From the NCBI RefSeq assembly GCF_008642355.1, contig NZ_CP029193.1, forward strand, positions 5,356,001 through 5,420,000: a stretch of DNA of 64,000 bases, in the 5' to 3' direction. Of this stretch, positions 17,649 to 27,071 are shown in pieces (within the stretch, counting starts at the first letter, position 1; the number at the start of each line of letters is the position of its first letter). Source of the stretch: Streptomyces venezuelae. Lineage in GTDB: Bacteria > Actinomycetota > Actinomycetes > Streptomycetales > Streptomycetaceae. Made by a program: the position numbers and the translations under genes. The notes under the pieces are model-generated. The model was not told where the DNA came from, searched no databases, and saw only the letters and a list, made by a program, of their open reading frames with translations.

Positions 17649-18615
17649 ACCTCAGGAGCCGGAGCGCGCCATCGCGGCCACCGGCATGGGCGGGGCGATG
17701 GACCTCGCCACCAGCGAGGCGACCTCCCTGGAGAAGACACCGGGCGGGCCCGAGGGCGGACCCTCGGCCCCCGCGCGCAGCCTGTGGTCCGACGCCTGGC
17801 GGGACCTGCGGCGCAACCCCGTCTTCATCGTCTCGGGCCTCATCATCCTGTTCCTCGTCGTCATCTCCCTCTGGCCCTCCCTCATCGCCTCCCGCAACCC
17901 GCTCGACTGCGACCTCGGCAACGCGCAGAAGGGCTCGGCCCCGGGGCACCCCTTCGGCTTCAACGAGCAGGGCTGCGACGTCTACACGCGGGTCGTGTAC
18001 GGCACCCGTGTCTCCGTCACCGTCGGCGTGTGCGCCACCCTCGGCGTCGCGCTCATCGGCAGCGTCCTCGGTGGGCTCGCCGGGTTCTTCGGCGGGGCAT
18101 GGGACGCGGTCCTCTCCCGCATCACCGACATCTTCTTCGCGATCCCCGTCGTCCTCGGCGGCCTGGTGCTCCTGTCGGTGGTCACCAGCTCCACCGTCTG
18201 GCCGGTGATCGGCTTCATGGTGCTGCTCGGCTGGCCGCAGATCTCCCGCATCGCCCGCGGCTCCGTCATCACCGCCAAACAGAACGACTACGTGCAGGCG
18301 GCGCGCGCCCTCGGCGCCTCCAACCCGCGGATGCTGCTCCGCCACATCGCGCCGAACGCCGTCGCCCCCGTGATCGTCGTGGCGACCATCGCACTCGGCA
18401 CGTACATCGCCCTGGAGGCCACGCTCTCCTACCTCGGCGTCGGACTGAAGCCGCCGACCGTCAGCTGGGGCATCGACATCTCGGCCGCCTCCCAGTACAT
18501 CCGCAACGCCCCGCACATGCTGCTCTGGCCCGCCGGAGCCCTCGCGATCACCGTCCTCGCGTTCATCATGCTCGGCGACGCGGTGCGCGACGCCCTCGAC
18601 CCGAAGCTGAGGTAG
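17641..18615 (+). CDS. Oligopeptide ABC transporter permease, DppC/OppC type (operon 2)
   Basis: A 324-residue permease with a cytoplasmic N-terminal extension of about 50 residues, then ARSLWSDAWRDLRRNP and the first membrane span. The EAA loop reads QAARALGASNPRMLLRHIAP, and the end carries the shared FIMLGDAVRDALDPKLR. A periplasmic segment has two cysteines (about 82 and 104) not found in the operon-1 copy; like the pair in the partner permease they may be disulfide-bonded (inference). The ATPase gene begins 6 bases downstream. Confidence 0.93.
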   Translation: MPEPQEPERAIAATGMGGAMDLATSEATSLEKTPGGPEGGPSAPARSLWSDAWRDLRRNPVFIVSGLIILFLVVISLWPSLIASRNPLDCDLGNAQKGSAPGHPFGFNEQGCDVYTRVVYGTRVSVTVGVCATLGVALIGSVLGGLAGFFGGAWDAVLSRITDIFFAIPVVLGGLVLLSVVTSSTVWPVIGFMVLLGWPQISRIARGSVITAKQNDYVQAARALGASNPRMLLRHIAPNAVAPVIVVATIALGTYIALEATLSYLGVGLKPPTVSWGIDISAASQYIRNAPHMLLWPAGALAITVLAFIMLGDAVRDALDPKLR

Positions 18616-18621
18616 GCGCCC

Positions 18622-19668
18622 ATGGCAACCGTGGCATCCGAGGCGGCCGCGTCCGGCACACCCGGGGCGTCCAGACTGCTCGAAGTACGGGACCTGCACG
18701 TCGAGTTCCGCACCAGGGACGGCGTCGCCCGAGCCGTCAACGGAGTGGACTACAGCGTCGACGCGGGCGAAACCCTCGCCGTCCTCGGCGAGTCCGGGTC
18801 CGGCAAGTCCGTCACCGCCCAGGCCGTCATGGGCATCCTCGACACCCCGCCCGGAAAGATCACCTCCGGGGAGATCCTCTTCCAGGGGCGCGACCTCCTG
18901 AAGCTCAAGGAGGACGAGCGGCGCAAGGTCCGCGGCGCGGGCATGGCGATGATCTTCCAGGACGCGCTGTCGTCCCTGAACCCCGTGCTCAGCGTCGGCG
19001 AACAGCTCGGCGAGATGTACGTCGTGCACAAGGGCATGTCCCGGAAGGACGCCAAGGCCAAGGCCGTCGAGCTGATGGACCGGGTCCGCATCCCGGCCGC
19101 GAGGGAACGCGTCGGGCAGTACCCGCACCAGTTCAGCGGCGGCATGCGCCAGCGCATCATGATCGCCATGGCGATGGCGCTGGAACCCTCGCTGATCATC
19201 GCCGACGAACCCACCACCGCCCTCGACGTCACCGTCCAGGCCCAGGTCATGGACCTCCTCGCCGAGCTCCAGCGCGAGATGAACATGGGCCTGATCCTCA
19301 TCACCCACGACCTCGGCGTCGTCGCGGACGTCGCCGACACCATCGCCGTCATGTACGCGGGCCGCATCGTCGAACGCGCCCCCGTCCACGAGATCTACCG
19401 GGCGCCCGCCCACCCGTACACCCGCGGCCTCCTCGAATCCATCCCGCGCCTGGACCAGAAGGGCCAGGAGCTCTACGCGATCAAGGGGCTGCCCCCGAAC
19501 CTCATGAACATCCCGCCCGGCTGCGCCTTCCACCCCCGCTGCCCCATGGCCCAGGACGTCTGCCGCACCGACGAACCGCCGCTCGCCCGGGTGACGTACG
19601 AGGGACTGACCGCCGAGCGCAGGAGCGCCTGCCACTTCTGGAAGGAGACGCTCGATGCGTCACGTTGA
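18622..19668 (+). CDS. Oligopeptide ABC transporter ATP-binding protein, DppD/OppD type (operon 2)
   Basis: A 348-residue ATPase. Walker A is GESGSGKS, the signature is FSGGMRQRI, Walker B is [12 protein letters not shown] and the switch is ITHDLG. The C-terminal Cys segment is [15 protein letters not shown]. Long stretches are identical to the operon-1 protein at 12000, the strongest sign that the two operons are paralogous. It starts at ATG 18622, six bases after the permease, and overlaps the partner ATPase by 14 bases. Confidence 0.95.
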   Translation: MATVASEAAASGTPGASRLLEVRDLHVEFRTRDGVARAVNGVDYSVDAGETLAVLGESGSGKSVTAQAVMGILDTPPGKITSGEILFQGRDLLKLKEDERRKVRGAGMAMIFQDALSSLNPVLSVGEQLGEMYVVHKGMSRKDAKAKAVELMDRVRIPAARERVGQYPHQFSGGMRQRIMIAMAMALEPSLIIADEPTTALDVTVQAQVMDLLAELQREMNMGLILITHDLGVVADVADTIAVMYAGRIVERAPVHEIYRAPAHPYTRGLLESIPRLDQKGQELYAIKGLPPNLMNIPPGCAFHPRCPMAQDVCRTDEPPLARVTYEGLTAERRSACHFWKETLDASR

Positions 19669-20716
19669 GCTCGCCGACGTCGGCACGCCCGCCGGCCGCG
19701 AGCCGATCCTCCAGGTCCGCGGCCTCGTCAAGCACTACCCGCTCACCCAGGGCATCGTCTTCCGCAAGCAGGTCGGGGCGGTCAAGGCCGTGGACGGCGT
19801 CGACTTCGACCTGGGGCACGGCGAGACCCTCGGCATCGTCGGGGAGTCCGGCTGCGGCAAGTCGACGGTCGCGAAGATGCTGGTCAACCTGGAGCGGCCG
19901 ACCGCGGGCGAGATCCGCTACAAGGGCGAGGACATCACCCGGCTCTCCGGCCGCGCCCTCAAGGCGGTGCGCCGCAACATCCAGATGGTGTTCCAGGACC
20001 CGTACACCTCGCTGAACCCCCGCATGACGGTCGGCGACATCATCGGAGAGCCGTACGAGATCCACCCCGAGGTCGCCCCGAAGGGCTCGCGCCGCCAGAA
20101 GGTGCAGGAGCTGCTCGACGTGGTCGGGCTCAACCCCGAGTACATCAACCGCTATCCGCACCAGTTCTCCGGCGGTCAGCGCCAGCGCATCGGCATCGCG
20201 CGCGGTCTGGCGCTGCGGCCCGAGATCATCGTCGCCGACGAACCGGTCTCCGCCCTCGACGTCTCCGTCCAGGCGCAGGTCATCAACCTCCTGGAGAAGC
20301 TCCAGAGCGAGTTCGACCTCAGTTACGTCTTCATCGCCCACGACCTGTCGATCGTGCGGCACATCTCCGACCGGGTCGGCGTGATGTACCTCGGGCGGAT
20401 CGTCGAGATCGGCTCGGACGCCGAGATCTACGACCACCCCACGCACCCCTACACCCAGGCGCTGCTCTCCGCCGTGCCCGTCCCCGACCCCGAGGCGCGC
20501 GAGCACCGCGAGCGGATCATCCTCTCCGGGGACGTGCCCTCGCCCGCCGACCCGCCCTCGGGCTGCCGCTTCCGCACCCGCTGCTGGAAGGCGCGGGAGC
20601 GGTGCGCCCTTGAGGTGCCGCTGCTCGCCGTGCCGGCGGAGTTCCGGCTCGACGACAGCCCCGCCGCGCACGACTCGGCCTGCCACTTCGCCGAGGAGAA
20701 GCAGGTCGTGCCGTAG
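19655..20716 (+). CDS. Oligopeptide ABC transporter ATP-binding protein, DppF/OppF type (operon 2)
   Basis: A 353-residue ATPase lacking the acidic N-terminal extension of its operon-1 counterpart. Walker A is GESGCGKS, the signature FSGGQRQRI, Walker [13 protein letters not shown], and the C-terminal segment [15 protein letters not shown]. The ATG at 19655 is preceded by GGAG and lies 14 bases inside the upstream gene. It ends the operon and converges with the peptidase gene, leaving only 19 bases between the stops and no clear hairpin terminator. Confidence 0.95.
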   Translation: MRHVELADVGTPAGREPILQVRGLVKHYPLTQGIVFRKQVGAVKAVDGVDFDLGHGETLGIVGESGCGKSTVAKMLVNLERPTAGEIRYKGEDITRLSGRALKAVRRNIQMVFQDPYTSLNPRMTVGDIIGEPYEIHPEVAPKGSRRQKVQELLDVVGLNPEYINRYPHQFSGGQRQRIGIARGLALRPEIIVADEPVSALDVSVQAQVINLLEKLQSEFDLSYVFIAHDLSIVRHISDRVGVMYLGRIVEIGSDAEIYDHPTHPYTQALLSAVPVPDPEAREHRERIILSGDVPSPADPPSGCRFRTRCWKARERCALEVPLLAVPAEFRLDDSPAAHDSACHFAEEKQVVP

Positions 20717-20735
20717 CCGGCGGGGCCGCTCCCGC

Positions 20736-22913
20736 CTACTCCCCGGTCAGGCCCAGGGAGCGCTTGAGGAAGTCCACCTGGAGCAGCAGCAGGTTCTCCG
20801 CGACCTGCTCCTGCGGGGTCATGTGGGTGACCCCGGAGAGCGGCAGAACCTCGTGCGGGCGGCCCGCGGCGAGCAGCGCGGAGGACAGCCGCAGGGAGTG
20901 CGCCACCACCACGTTGTCGTCGGCGAGGCCGTGCACGATGAGCATCGGACGGTGCGGTTCGGCCGCCTCCACGAGACCGTCGTCCCAGATGAGGGAGTTG
21001 TGCCGGTACGTCTCCGGGGTCCGGTTCGGATCGCCGAGGTACCGCTCCTCGTAGTGCGTGTCGTAGAGCCGCAGGTCCGTGACCGGGGCGCCGACCACCG
21101 CCGCGTGGAACACGTCGGGGCGGCGCAGGGCGGCCATGCCGGCGAGGTAGCCGCCGTAGGACCAGCCGCGGATCGCCACCCGGCCCAGGTCGAAGGGGAA
21201 CCGCTCGGCGAGCGCGTGGAGGGCGTCGACCTGGTCCTCAAGGGTGAGGGTCTTGTCGTTCTTGATCGACTTCTCCCAGCCGGGGGAGCGGCCCGGGGTG
21301 CCGCGGCCGTCCGCGACGAGCACCGCGAACCCCTGGTCGGCGAACCACTGCGAGGTCAGGAAGATGTTGTGCGCACGCTGCACGCGCTGGCCGTGCGGGC
21401 CGCCGTACGGATCGAGCAGTACCGGAAGAGGGCCGTCCGTCTCCTTGTAATCCGTGGGGAGCAGGACGGCGCACGGGATGTTCCGCGTGCCCCCTTCGGT
21501 GAGGGTCACGCGCGGAGTGAGCCCCGGGCGCTGGGCGTGTGAGGCGATCGTCGCCACCTGCTTGCCCTCGCGCAACACCTGCACCTGCGCGCCGGGGCGG
21601 TCGAGCGTGGCGGACACCAGGACGGTGAGGCCGCCCGCACGGACGGCCGAGTGCACGCCCGGCTCCCGCGAGACGCGCTCCACGCCCAGTTCGTTGACGC
21701 GGTAGACGTGGATCTCACCGGTCTCCGGATCGGCCGCGGCGGCGCCCGCGGACGCCGAGAGGAGGATGTCCTCCTCGGTGACGTCGAGCACCGCACGTAC
21801 GTGCAACTGCGGCCCCGTCAGCGGCCGTTCCCCCCACGCCAGGACGCGCGCGCCGCCCTCGTCCGCGATCCGCACGAGCTTCCCGCTGGGCGACCAGCAC
21901 GGCACACCAGGGAAAAGTTCAAGCCATTCTGGATCTTCTTCCGCGTGCACCATCCGCGTGGCCCCGCTGTCCGGGTCCACCGCCAGATACAGCTGGCTGC
22001 CCTGGTCGCGGGACTGCACGAGCAGCAGCGGCGCACCATCCGCCGACCAGTGCACACGTGCCAGGTACGGGAAGCGGGCGCGGTCCCAGACCACCTCGGT
22101 CCGCGACCCGTCGAGGCCCAGGACCCACAGCCCGACCTCCGCGTTGGGCGTGCCCGCGGCCGGGTACGCGACCTGCTCCGGCGCCCGGTCCGGGTGCGCC
22201 GGATCCGCGATCCACCACCGCCGCACGGGCGCGTCGTCCACCCGCGCGACGAGCAGCCGCGTCGAGTCCGGCGACCACCAGAAGCCCCGTGAACGGCCCA
22301 TCTCCTCCGCCGCGATGAACTCCGCCAACCCGTACGTGACCGTCGCCTCCTGGCCCGCCTCGGGCGCCGCGAGGGCCCTGTCGCCCTCGCCGTCGGCGCC
22401 CGTCACGCGCAGGGCGCCCCGCGCCACGTAGGCGACATGACGCCCGTCCGGCGAGGGGCGCGGGTCGATCACCGGCCCCGGAACGGGCAGTTCACGGGCC
22501 GTGCCCGCGCGCAGCTCCGCGGTGAACAGGCGCCCCGACAGGGCGAACGCGGCCAGTTCCACGGCGGCGTCCGTCGCGTAGCCGACGATGCCCGCACCGC
22601 CCTCACGGCTCCGCTCGCGCCGTGCGCGCTCCGCCGCGGACAACTTCTCGGCGGCGCCGCCGAGCAGCACGTGCGGGTCGGCGGCGACCCGCTCGGCACC
22701 GCCGTCCGACACGTCCAGGACCCAGAGCCGGTTCGCCCGGTCGGTGCCGTCGGAGGAGCGCAGGAAAACAACGCGTGAACCATCCGGCGCCACGGTGAAC
22801 GCACGGGGCGCGCCGAGGGTGAAGCGCTGGGTGCGGGCGTGCTGACGCGGGAAGGAGAGCCGCTGTGCCTGGCTCTCGTCGGGCCTGGGAATTCCGGGGT
22901 TCTCGGTGGTCAT
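20736..22913 (-). CDS. Dipeptidyl-peptidase IV-type serine peptidase (family S9)
   Basis: A 725-residue cytoplasmic peptidase with an N-terminal beta-propeller (about 30-470) and a C-terminal alpha/beta-hydrolase domain. The nucleophile Ser585 lies in GWSYGG. The triad is completed by Asp665 in HGLADDN and His697 in SGVTHM. The propeller segment LAEFIAAEEMGRSRGFWW corresponds to the Glu pair that binds a free N-terminus in DPP-IV, so release of X-Pro dipeptides is more likely than prolyl endopeptidase activity (family inference). There is no signal peptide. It converges with the second importer operon, which fits digestion of imported peptides. The start is ATG 22913. Confidence 0.93.
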   Translation of the reverse strand: MTTENPGIPRPDESQAQRLSFPRQHARTQRFTLGAPRAFTVAPDGSRVVFLRSSDGTDRANRLWVLDVSDGGAERVAADPHVLLGGAAEKLSAAERARRERSREGGAGIVGYATDAAVELAAFALSGRLFTAELRAGTARELPVPGPVIDPRPSPDGRHVAYVARGALRVTGADGEGDRALAAPEAGQEATVTYGLAEFIAAEEMGRSRGFWWSPDSTRLLVARVDDAPVRRWWIADPAHPDRAPEQVAYPAAGTPNAEVGLWVLGLDGSRTEVVWDRARFPYLARVHWSADGAPLLLVQSRDQGSQLYLAVDPDSGATRMVHAEEDPEWLELFPGVPCWSPSGKLVRIADEGGARVLAWGERPLTGPQLHVRAVLDVTEEDILLSASAGAAAADPETGEIHVYRVNELGVERVSREPGVHSAVRAGGLTVLVSATLDRPGAQVQVLREGKQVATIASHAQRPGLTPRVTLTEGGTRNIPCAVLLPTDYKETDGPLPVLLDPYGGPHGQRVQRAHNIFLTSQWFADQGFAVLVADGRGTPGRSPGWEKSIKNDKTLTLEDQVDALHALAERFPFDLGRVAIRGWSYGGYLAGMAALRRPDVFHAAVVGAPVTDLRLYDTHYEERYLGDPNRTPETYRHNSLIWDDGLVEAAEPHRPMLIVHGLADDNVVVAHSLRLSSALLAAGRPHEVLPLSGVTHMTPQEQVAENLLLLQVDFLKRSLGLTGE

Positions 22914-23006
22914 CCCCTGAGCCTATGGCTCATGCGCCCCCCTGTGCTGCCGTGCTCCGACTCATGCGTCCGCACGGATAGTTATGATCCGTAGCGCTTG
23001 GTGGGT

Positions 23007-23255
23007 ATGAACCTGCTGACGTCCGCACTGGGGTACGACAACGACTTGGAGGTGACCGCCGTGGCACTCTCGATTTCGGCGGTGGTGCTGCTGGCGATCA
23101 TCGTCTTCCTGTTGGTCAAGAAGTCAGGTCTCAAAGCGGGGCACGCCGTCGTCTGTACGCTGCTCGGCTTCTACCTGGCGAGCTCGTCCGTCGCACCGAC
23201 CATCAACGAGCTGACGACCAACGTGGCGGGCATGATCGGGGACATCAAGTTCTGA
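23007..23255 (+). CDS. Small two-span membrane protein
   Basis: An 82-residue protein with two hydrophobic segments (about 19-38 and 48-63) joined by a short basic loop, KKSGLKAGHA. The C-terminal part, TINELTTNVAG, is polar. The start is ATG 23007; a TTG at 22998 is possible in frame, and the ribosome binding site (GGTGGG) is weak for either. It lies 22 bases before mshB on the same strand, so they may be co-transcribed. No motif gives a function. The codon use matches the neighbours. Confidence 0.72.
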   Translation: MNLLTSALGYDNDLEVTAVALSISAVVLLAIIVFLLVKKSGLKAGHAVVCTLLGFYLASSSVAPTINELTTNVAGMIGDIKF

Positions 23256-23277
23256 CGCGGGCTCGTAGGGTGGTCCC

Positions 23278-24201
23278 ATGACGGAACTGCCCGCCCGGCG
23301 CCTGCTGCTCGTGCACGCGCATCCCGACGACGAGTCGATCACCACCGGCGCGACCATGGCCAAGTACGCGGCCGAGGGTGCCCACGTCACCTTGGTGACC
23401 TGCACCCTGGGCGAGGAGGGCGAGGTCATCCCGGACGGGCTCGCCCATCTCGCGGCCGACCGGGACGACTCCCTCGGTGCCCACCGCGTCGGGGAGCTCG
23501 CGGCCGCCATGAAGGAAGTGGGCGTCACCGACCACCGCTTCCTGGGCGGCCCCGGGCGCTACCGCGACTCCGGGATGATGGGCGTCGAGCAGAACGACCG
23601 CCCCGGCGCCTTCTGGTCGGCGGACCTCGACGAGGCCGCCGCCCACCTCGTCGCCGTGATCCGCGAGGTGCGCCCCCAGGTCCTCGTGACGTACGACCCC
23701 GACGGGGGGTACGGCCACCCCGACCACATCCAGGCGCACCGCGTCGCCATGCGCGCGGCCGACCTCGCCGCCGACCCGGCCTTCCACGCCGACCTCGGCG
23801 CGCCCCACACGATCGACAAGATCTACTGGAACCGGGCCCCGCGGTCCGTGGTCGAGGAGCGCTTCCGGTGGATGTCGGGCGCGCTGCGGCACTCCCCGTT
23901 CGGCACGCCCGCCGCCGTCGCCGATGTGCCCGGCGTCACGGACGACGAGCGGATCACCGCCGAGATCGACGGCCGCCCCTACAAGGCCGCCAAGGCCGCG
24001 GCGATGGCGGCGCACGTCACCCAGATCACGGTCAGCGGCCCGCTCTTCATCCTCTCCAACGAACTCGCGCAGCCCATCTTCGATGTGGAGTACTACGAGC
24101 TGGTGCGGGGAGAAGCGTCGGCAGAGGGAACGGCCCGCGAGACGGATCTGTTCGCGGGAGTGGAAAGGGTGACGGACATGGCTGAGGTGACCGCGCAGTG
24201 A
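23278..24201 (+). CDS. mshB: N-acetyl-glucosaminyl-inositol deacetylase of mycothiol synthesis
   Basis: A 307-residue zinc deacetylase that converts GlcNAc-Ins to GlcN-Ins, the second enzymatic step toward mycothiol, the actinobacterial redox thiol. The LmbE-fold motif HAHPDDE places zinc ligands at His15 and Asp18 with Asp17 as the base. GGYGHPDH supplies His147 and His150, matching the M. tuberculosis enzyme. Length is as expected. It overlaps the next gene by four bases (GTGA), so the two are translationally coupled. The other mycothiol genes are not in this window. Confidence 0.95.
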   Translation: MTELPARRLLLVHAHPDDESITTGATMAKYAAEGAHVTLVTCTLGEEGEVIPDGLAHLAADRDDSLGAHRVGELAAAMKEVGVTDHRFLGGPGRYRDSGMMGVEQNDRPGAFWSADLDEAAAHLVAVIREVRPQVLVTYDPDGGYGHPDHIQAHRVAMRAADLAADPAFHADLGAPHTIDKIYWNRAPRSVVEERFRWMSGALRHSPFGTPAAVADVPGVTDDERITAEIDGRPYKAAKAAAMAAHVTQITVSGPLFILSNELAQPIFDVEYYELVRGEASAEGTARETDLFAGVERVTDMAEVTAQ

Positions 24202-24680
24202 GTATGCGTTCGCGAGCGTCGTCGAGGGCCGGTTCCGGGGCCTCGAAGCCCCCTGCCCCTCCCGCCGCGGGGTCCGGCGCCGCCGCCGGCGGCAGCTTCC
24301 TCGCGCAACCCCTGAGAGCCGGCCGCCTGGGCGCCTACGCCCTCCTGTTCGTCCTCGGCGCCGTCGTCGGCGTCGCCGGGGCGCTCGTCCAAGGCGGCTT
24401 CTTCCCCGCCGGGTTGCTGCTCGCGCTCCTCGGCGCCGCCGGACTCTTCTACGGCGGGTCGCGGGCGATCGGCACCAGGGCGGGGGCCGTTGCGCCCGCG
24501 GCCGGCTGGCTGGTGGCGGTGATGCTGCTCACCGCCACCAGGCCCGAGGGCGACTTCCTCTTCGCCGCGGGGATCGGCTCGTACGGCTACCTGCTCGGCG
24601 GAATGGCCGTCGCTGTGATGTGCGCCACGCTCGGGCAGGGGCCGCAACCGACCGCGCCCGCCGCCCGACTTGGCAAGTGA
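24198..24680 (+). CDS. DUF6113-like integral membrane protein
   Basis: A 160-residue protein beginning at GTG 24198, overlapping mshB by four bases. The first 40 residues are Ser/Ala/Gly/Pro-rich and probably cytoplasmic. About four hydrophobic segments follow, the last including [19 protein letters not shown]. No transporter or enzyme motif can be seen. The fixed pairing with mshB suggests a shared context, but a role in mycothiol metabolism is only a guess. The family name is from memory. Confidence 0.75.
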   Translation: MSMRSRASSRAGSGASKPPAPPAAGSGAAAGGSFLAQPLRAGRLGAYALLFVLGAVVGVAGALVQGGFFPAGLLLALLGAAGLFYGGSRAIGTRAGAVAPAAGWLVAVMLLTATRPEGDFLFAAGIGSYGYLLGGMAVAVMCATLGQGPQPTAPAARLGK

Positions 24681-24770
24681 CGTACCACTTCGCCCCGTGT
24701 CGCGCACGGGTTTGACGCCGGTCACGGGATGAGTGCCGACGGCGGCCAGTATGGTGGTGCGGCCGCCGAG

Positions 24771-24800
24771 CCTCCCCCAACCTCCGGCCGGGGGGACCCC
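24771..24800. repeat. Streptomyces-type extragenic hairpin repeat
   Basis: CCTCCCCCAACC then CCGGCCGGGGGGACCCC forms an imperfect hairpin (TCCCCC 24773-24778 with GGGGGA 24791-24796). I recognise this motif as one commonly scattered between streptomycete genes. Here it sits 45 bases before the start of the next gene, so it would be in its leader. Confidence 0.5.
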
Positions 24801-24845
24801 GGATGAGGTCGAGACGGGCGGCGGAGTCAACCAGGAGAACCTGCC

Positions 24846-26954
24846 TTGAGTCGTGAAACTGACAGTTCGTCCTCCGGGCCCCAGGGGCGCGGTGGAGCCG
24901 CCTACCCCTCGGGGACGCCGCCGTACGGCTCCCCGGCACAAGGTGCTGCCGCCGACGGCGACAGGGACGGAGCGCGGCGGCAGGCCGCCGAGGAGCGGCC
25001 CGGCGAGCCCGAGACCCAGACCACGCTGACCACCCGCATCCGGATCAACATCCCCGGCTCGCGGCCCATCCCGCCGGTCGTCATGCGCACGCCCGTCGGC
25101 GACGAGGGTCCGCGCGGGGAGTCCGTGCCGCTGGACGGCGGCCGGGGCGACGGCGGACGCGGGGATGCCGGACGTGGGGACGGCGGCAGTGGTGACGGCG
25201 GCCGTGGTGACGGTGGCTTCGGCGACGGCGCCGAGCCCGGTCCGCCCGGCGCTCCGGCCGCCTCCGCCTCCGGTTCCGGTGAGAGCGGTGCTCCCTCCTC
25301 CCCGGAGGAGAAGACGAGCGACTGGTTCGCGCCGCGCAAGCCGCCGCGGAGCGAGACGGGAAGCGGCAGCGGAAACGGTACGGGTACCTCCGGCACCGGT
25401 ATCGGCACCGGCTCCTTCGACGTGTCCGGCGCCGTGGCGTCGGGCCCCCTCGGCACGGGCGCCCCGCAGGGCGACCCGAACCGCGGCGACCTGCCCTACT
25501 TCAACGAAGGCCCCGAGGGCTCCCGGCCCCCGTCAGGGCCGACCGGCGGCCCCGTCACGGGTGACAGCCCGCTGGCGCCCCCGAACCCGTCGCCGGGCCG
25601 TCCCCAGGGCCCGGGCGCGCCCGGTGGCCCCGGTGCGCCCGGTGGACCCGGCGCCCCAGCGAACTCCGGCCCCCGGCCGCCCCGTTCCGGCGCCATGAGC
25701 GACGACACCGCGATCCTCACGCCGCAGAAGGCAGGGCCGGTCTCGCCGCCCCGCGGGCCCGGCGGCCCGGGTGGCCCCGGCGGTCCGGGTGCGCCCGGCG
25801 GCCCCGGAGCCCCCACGCCGGGCTCCAACGTCTCCGGTGAGACCCTCACCAGCGGCATCCCCGTCGTACCGCCCGCGCAGGACACCTCGCCGTTCGCGCC
25901 GGGACCGCAGGGTGAAGGCCCCGTGCCGCACACCCCGCCGAAGCTGCCCGACCCCGTCCGCTCGGACGTGCCGCCCGCCGCGCCCGCTCCGAAGGCGAAA
26001 AAGAAGAAGGGCCGCAACAAGCTGGTCCTCCTCGTGGCCGCCGTCGTGGTCGCGGGCTGCGGCGCGTACGGCGCGGGTCTGCTGATGAACCACGCCGACG
26101 TCCCGAAGGGCACCACCGTGCTCGGCGTCGACATCGGCGGCGGCACCCGCGACGAGGCCGTCCAGAAGCTCGACGCGGCGCTCGACGAGCGTGTCACCAA
26201 GCCGCTGAAGCTGTCGGTCGGCGGTGACACCGTGACCCTCAAGCCGGACCAGGCGGGCCTGACCCTCGACAGCCAGGCCACCGTCCGCGAGGCCGCGGGC
26301 AGCGACTACAACCCCGTCTCCGTGATCGGTTCGCTCTTCGGCAACCAGCGCGTCGTCGAGCCGGTCATGCCCGTCGACGAGGAGAAGCTCGCGGCCGCCC
26401 TGGAGCGCGCCGCGGGCGGTTCCGGCACGGCGCAGGAGGGCACGGTCAAGTTCGTGCCCGGCAAGGCCGTTCCGGTCTACGGCAAGGTCGGCAAGGGCAT
26501 CGACCCGCAGGCCTCGACCAAGGCGGTCGCCGAGGCGTACGAGAAGCAGGTCGAGACGGGCAGCGCGGGCGCGGTCCAGGTGCCGGTCACCACGCGCAAG
26601 CCGACGATCTCCAAGGCCGCGGTCGACAAGTTCATGACCACGTTCGCCAAGCCGGCGATGTCCGCCAACGTCACCATCAAGGCGGGCGCCAAGTCGATCC
26701 CCTTCGGCCCGGAGAGGTCGCTGCCGAAGATCCTGGAGACGAAGGCGCTCAAGGACGGCACCCTCCAGGTGCACTACAACCTCGAAGAGCTCAAGAAGCT
26801 GTACGGCAACGTGTTCGACGGCGTCCTGATCCAGCGCGGCAACGGCGACAAGACGCCGGTCCAGCCGACCGACGTGGCCCAGGCGATGGGCAAGGCGCTG
26901 ACCGGCAAGACGCCCGCGGAGCGCATCGGGGTCATCGAGACGAACGCGAGCTGA
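24846..26954 (+). CDS. Membrane-anchored protein with disordered Pro/Gly-rich N-terminus and YoaR-like peptidoglycan-binding region
   Basis: A 702-residue protein. Residues 1-385 are low complexity: an acidic Gly-rich stretch with repeated RGD triplets (about 98-122), then collagen-like Gly-Pro-Ala/Gly tracts (about 255-275 and 300-325). A basic stop (KAKKKKGRNK, about 380-390) leads into one membrane span at about 391-412. The extracytoplasmic part begins GTTVLGVDIGGGTRDEAV and resembles the YoaR-like putative peptidoglycan-binding domain often found before VanW domains. No VanW domain follows. The start is TTG 24846 after AGGAG. The N-terminus should be cytoplasmic and the C-terminus at the wall. 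A perfect palindrome 32 bases downstream probably ends the transcript. Confidence 0.85.
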   Translation: MSRETDSSSSGPQGRGGAAYPSGTPPYGSPAQGAAADGDRDGARRQAAEERPGEPETQTTLTTRIRINIPGSRPIPPVVMRTPVGDEGPRGESVPLDGGRGDGGRGDAGRGDGGSGDGGRGDGGFGDGAEPGPPGAPAASASGSGESGAPSSPEEKTSDWFAPRKPPRSETGSGSGNGTGTSGTGIGTGSFDVSGAVASGPLGTGAPQGDPNRGDLPYFNEGPEGSRPPSGPTGGPVTGDSPLAPPNPSPGRPQGPGAPGGPGAPGGPGAPANSGPRPPRSGAMSDDTAILTPQKAGPVSPPRGPGGPGGPGGPGAPGGPGAPTPGSNVSGETLTSGIPVVPPAQDTSPFAPGPQGEGPVPHTPPKLPDPVRSDVPPAAPAPKAKKKKGRNKLVLLVAAVVVAGCGAYGAGLLMNHADVPKGTTVLGVDIGGGTRDEAVQKLDAALDERVTKPLKLSVGGDTVTLKPDQAGLTLDSQATVREAAGSDYNPVSVIGSLFGNQRVVEPVMPVDEEKLAAALERAAGGSGTAQEGTVKFVPGKAVPVYGKVGKGIDPQASTKAVAEAYEKQVETGSAGAVQVPVTTRKPTISKAAVDKFMTTFAKPAMSANVTIKAGAKSIPFGPERSLPKILETKALKDGTLQVHYNLEELKKLYGNVFDGVLIQRGNGDKTPVQPTDVAQAMGKALTGKTPAERIGVIETNAS

Positions 26955-26986
26955 GCCCACTCGCACAACCCGTGGCACGTGTGTCA

Positions 26987-27022
26987 CCGACTCCGGCATG
27001 ACATCTGTCATGCCGGAGTCGG
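26987..27022. terminator. 36-base near-perfect palindrome; probable terminator
   Basis: Two perfect 17-base arms (26987-27003 and 27006-27022) are separated by only two bases. The site is 32 bases after one gene's stop and about 50 before the next start. It reads as a terminator, but its symmetry would also suit an operator for the exporter operon. Confidence 0.7.
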
Positions 27023-27071
27023 CACATCCGACACTGCCGCCGTGACCTGAGCTTTTGTGACGATGGTCGGC

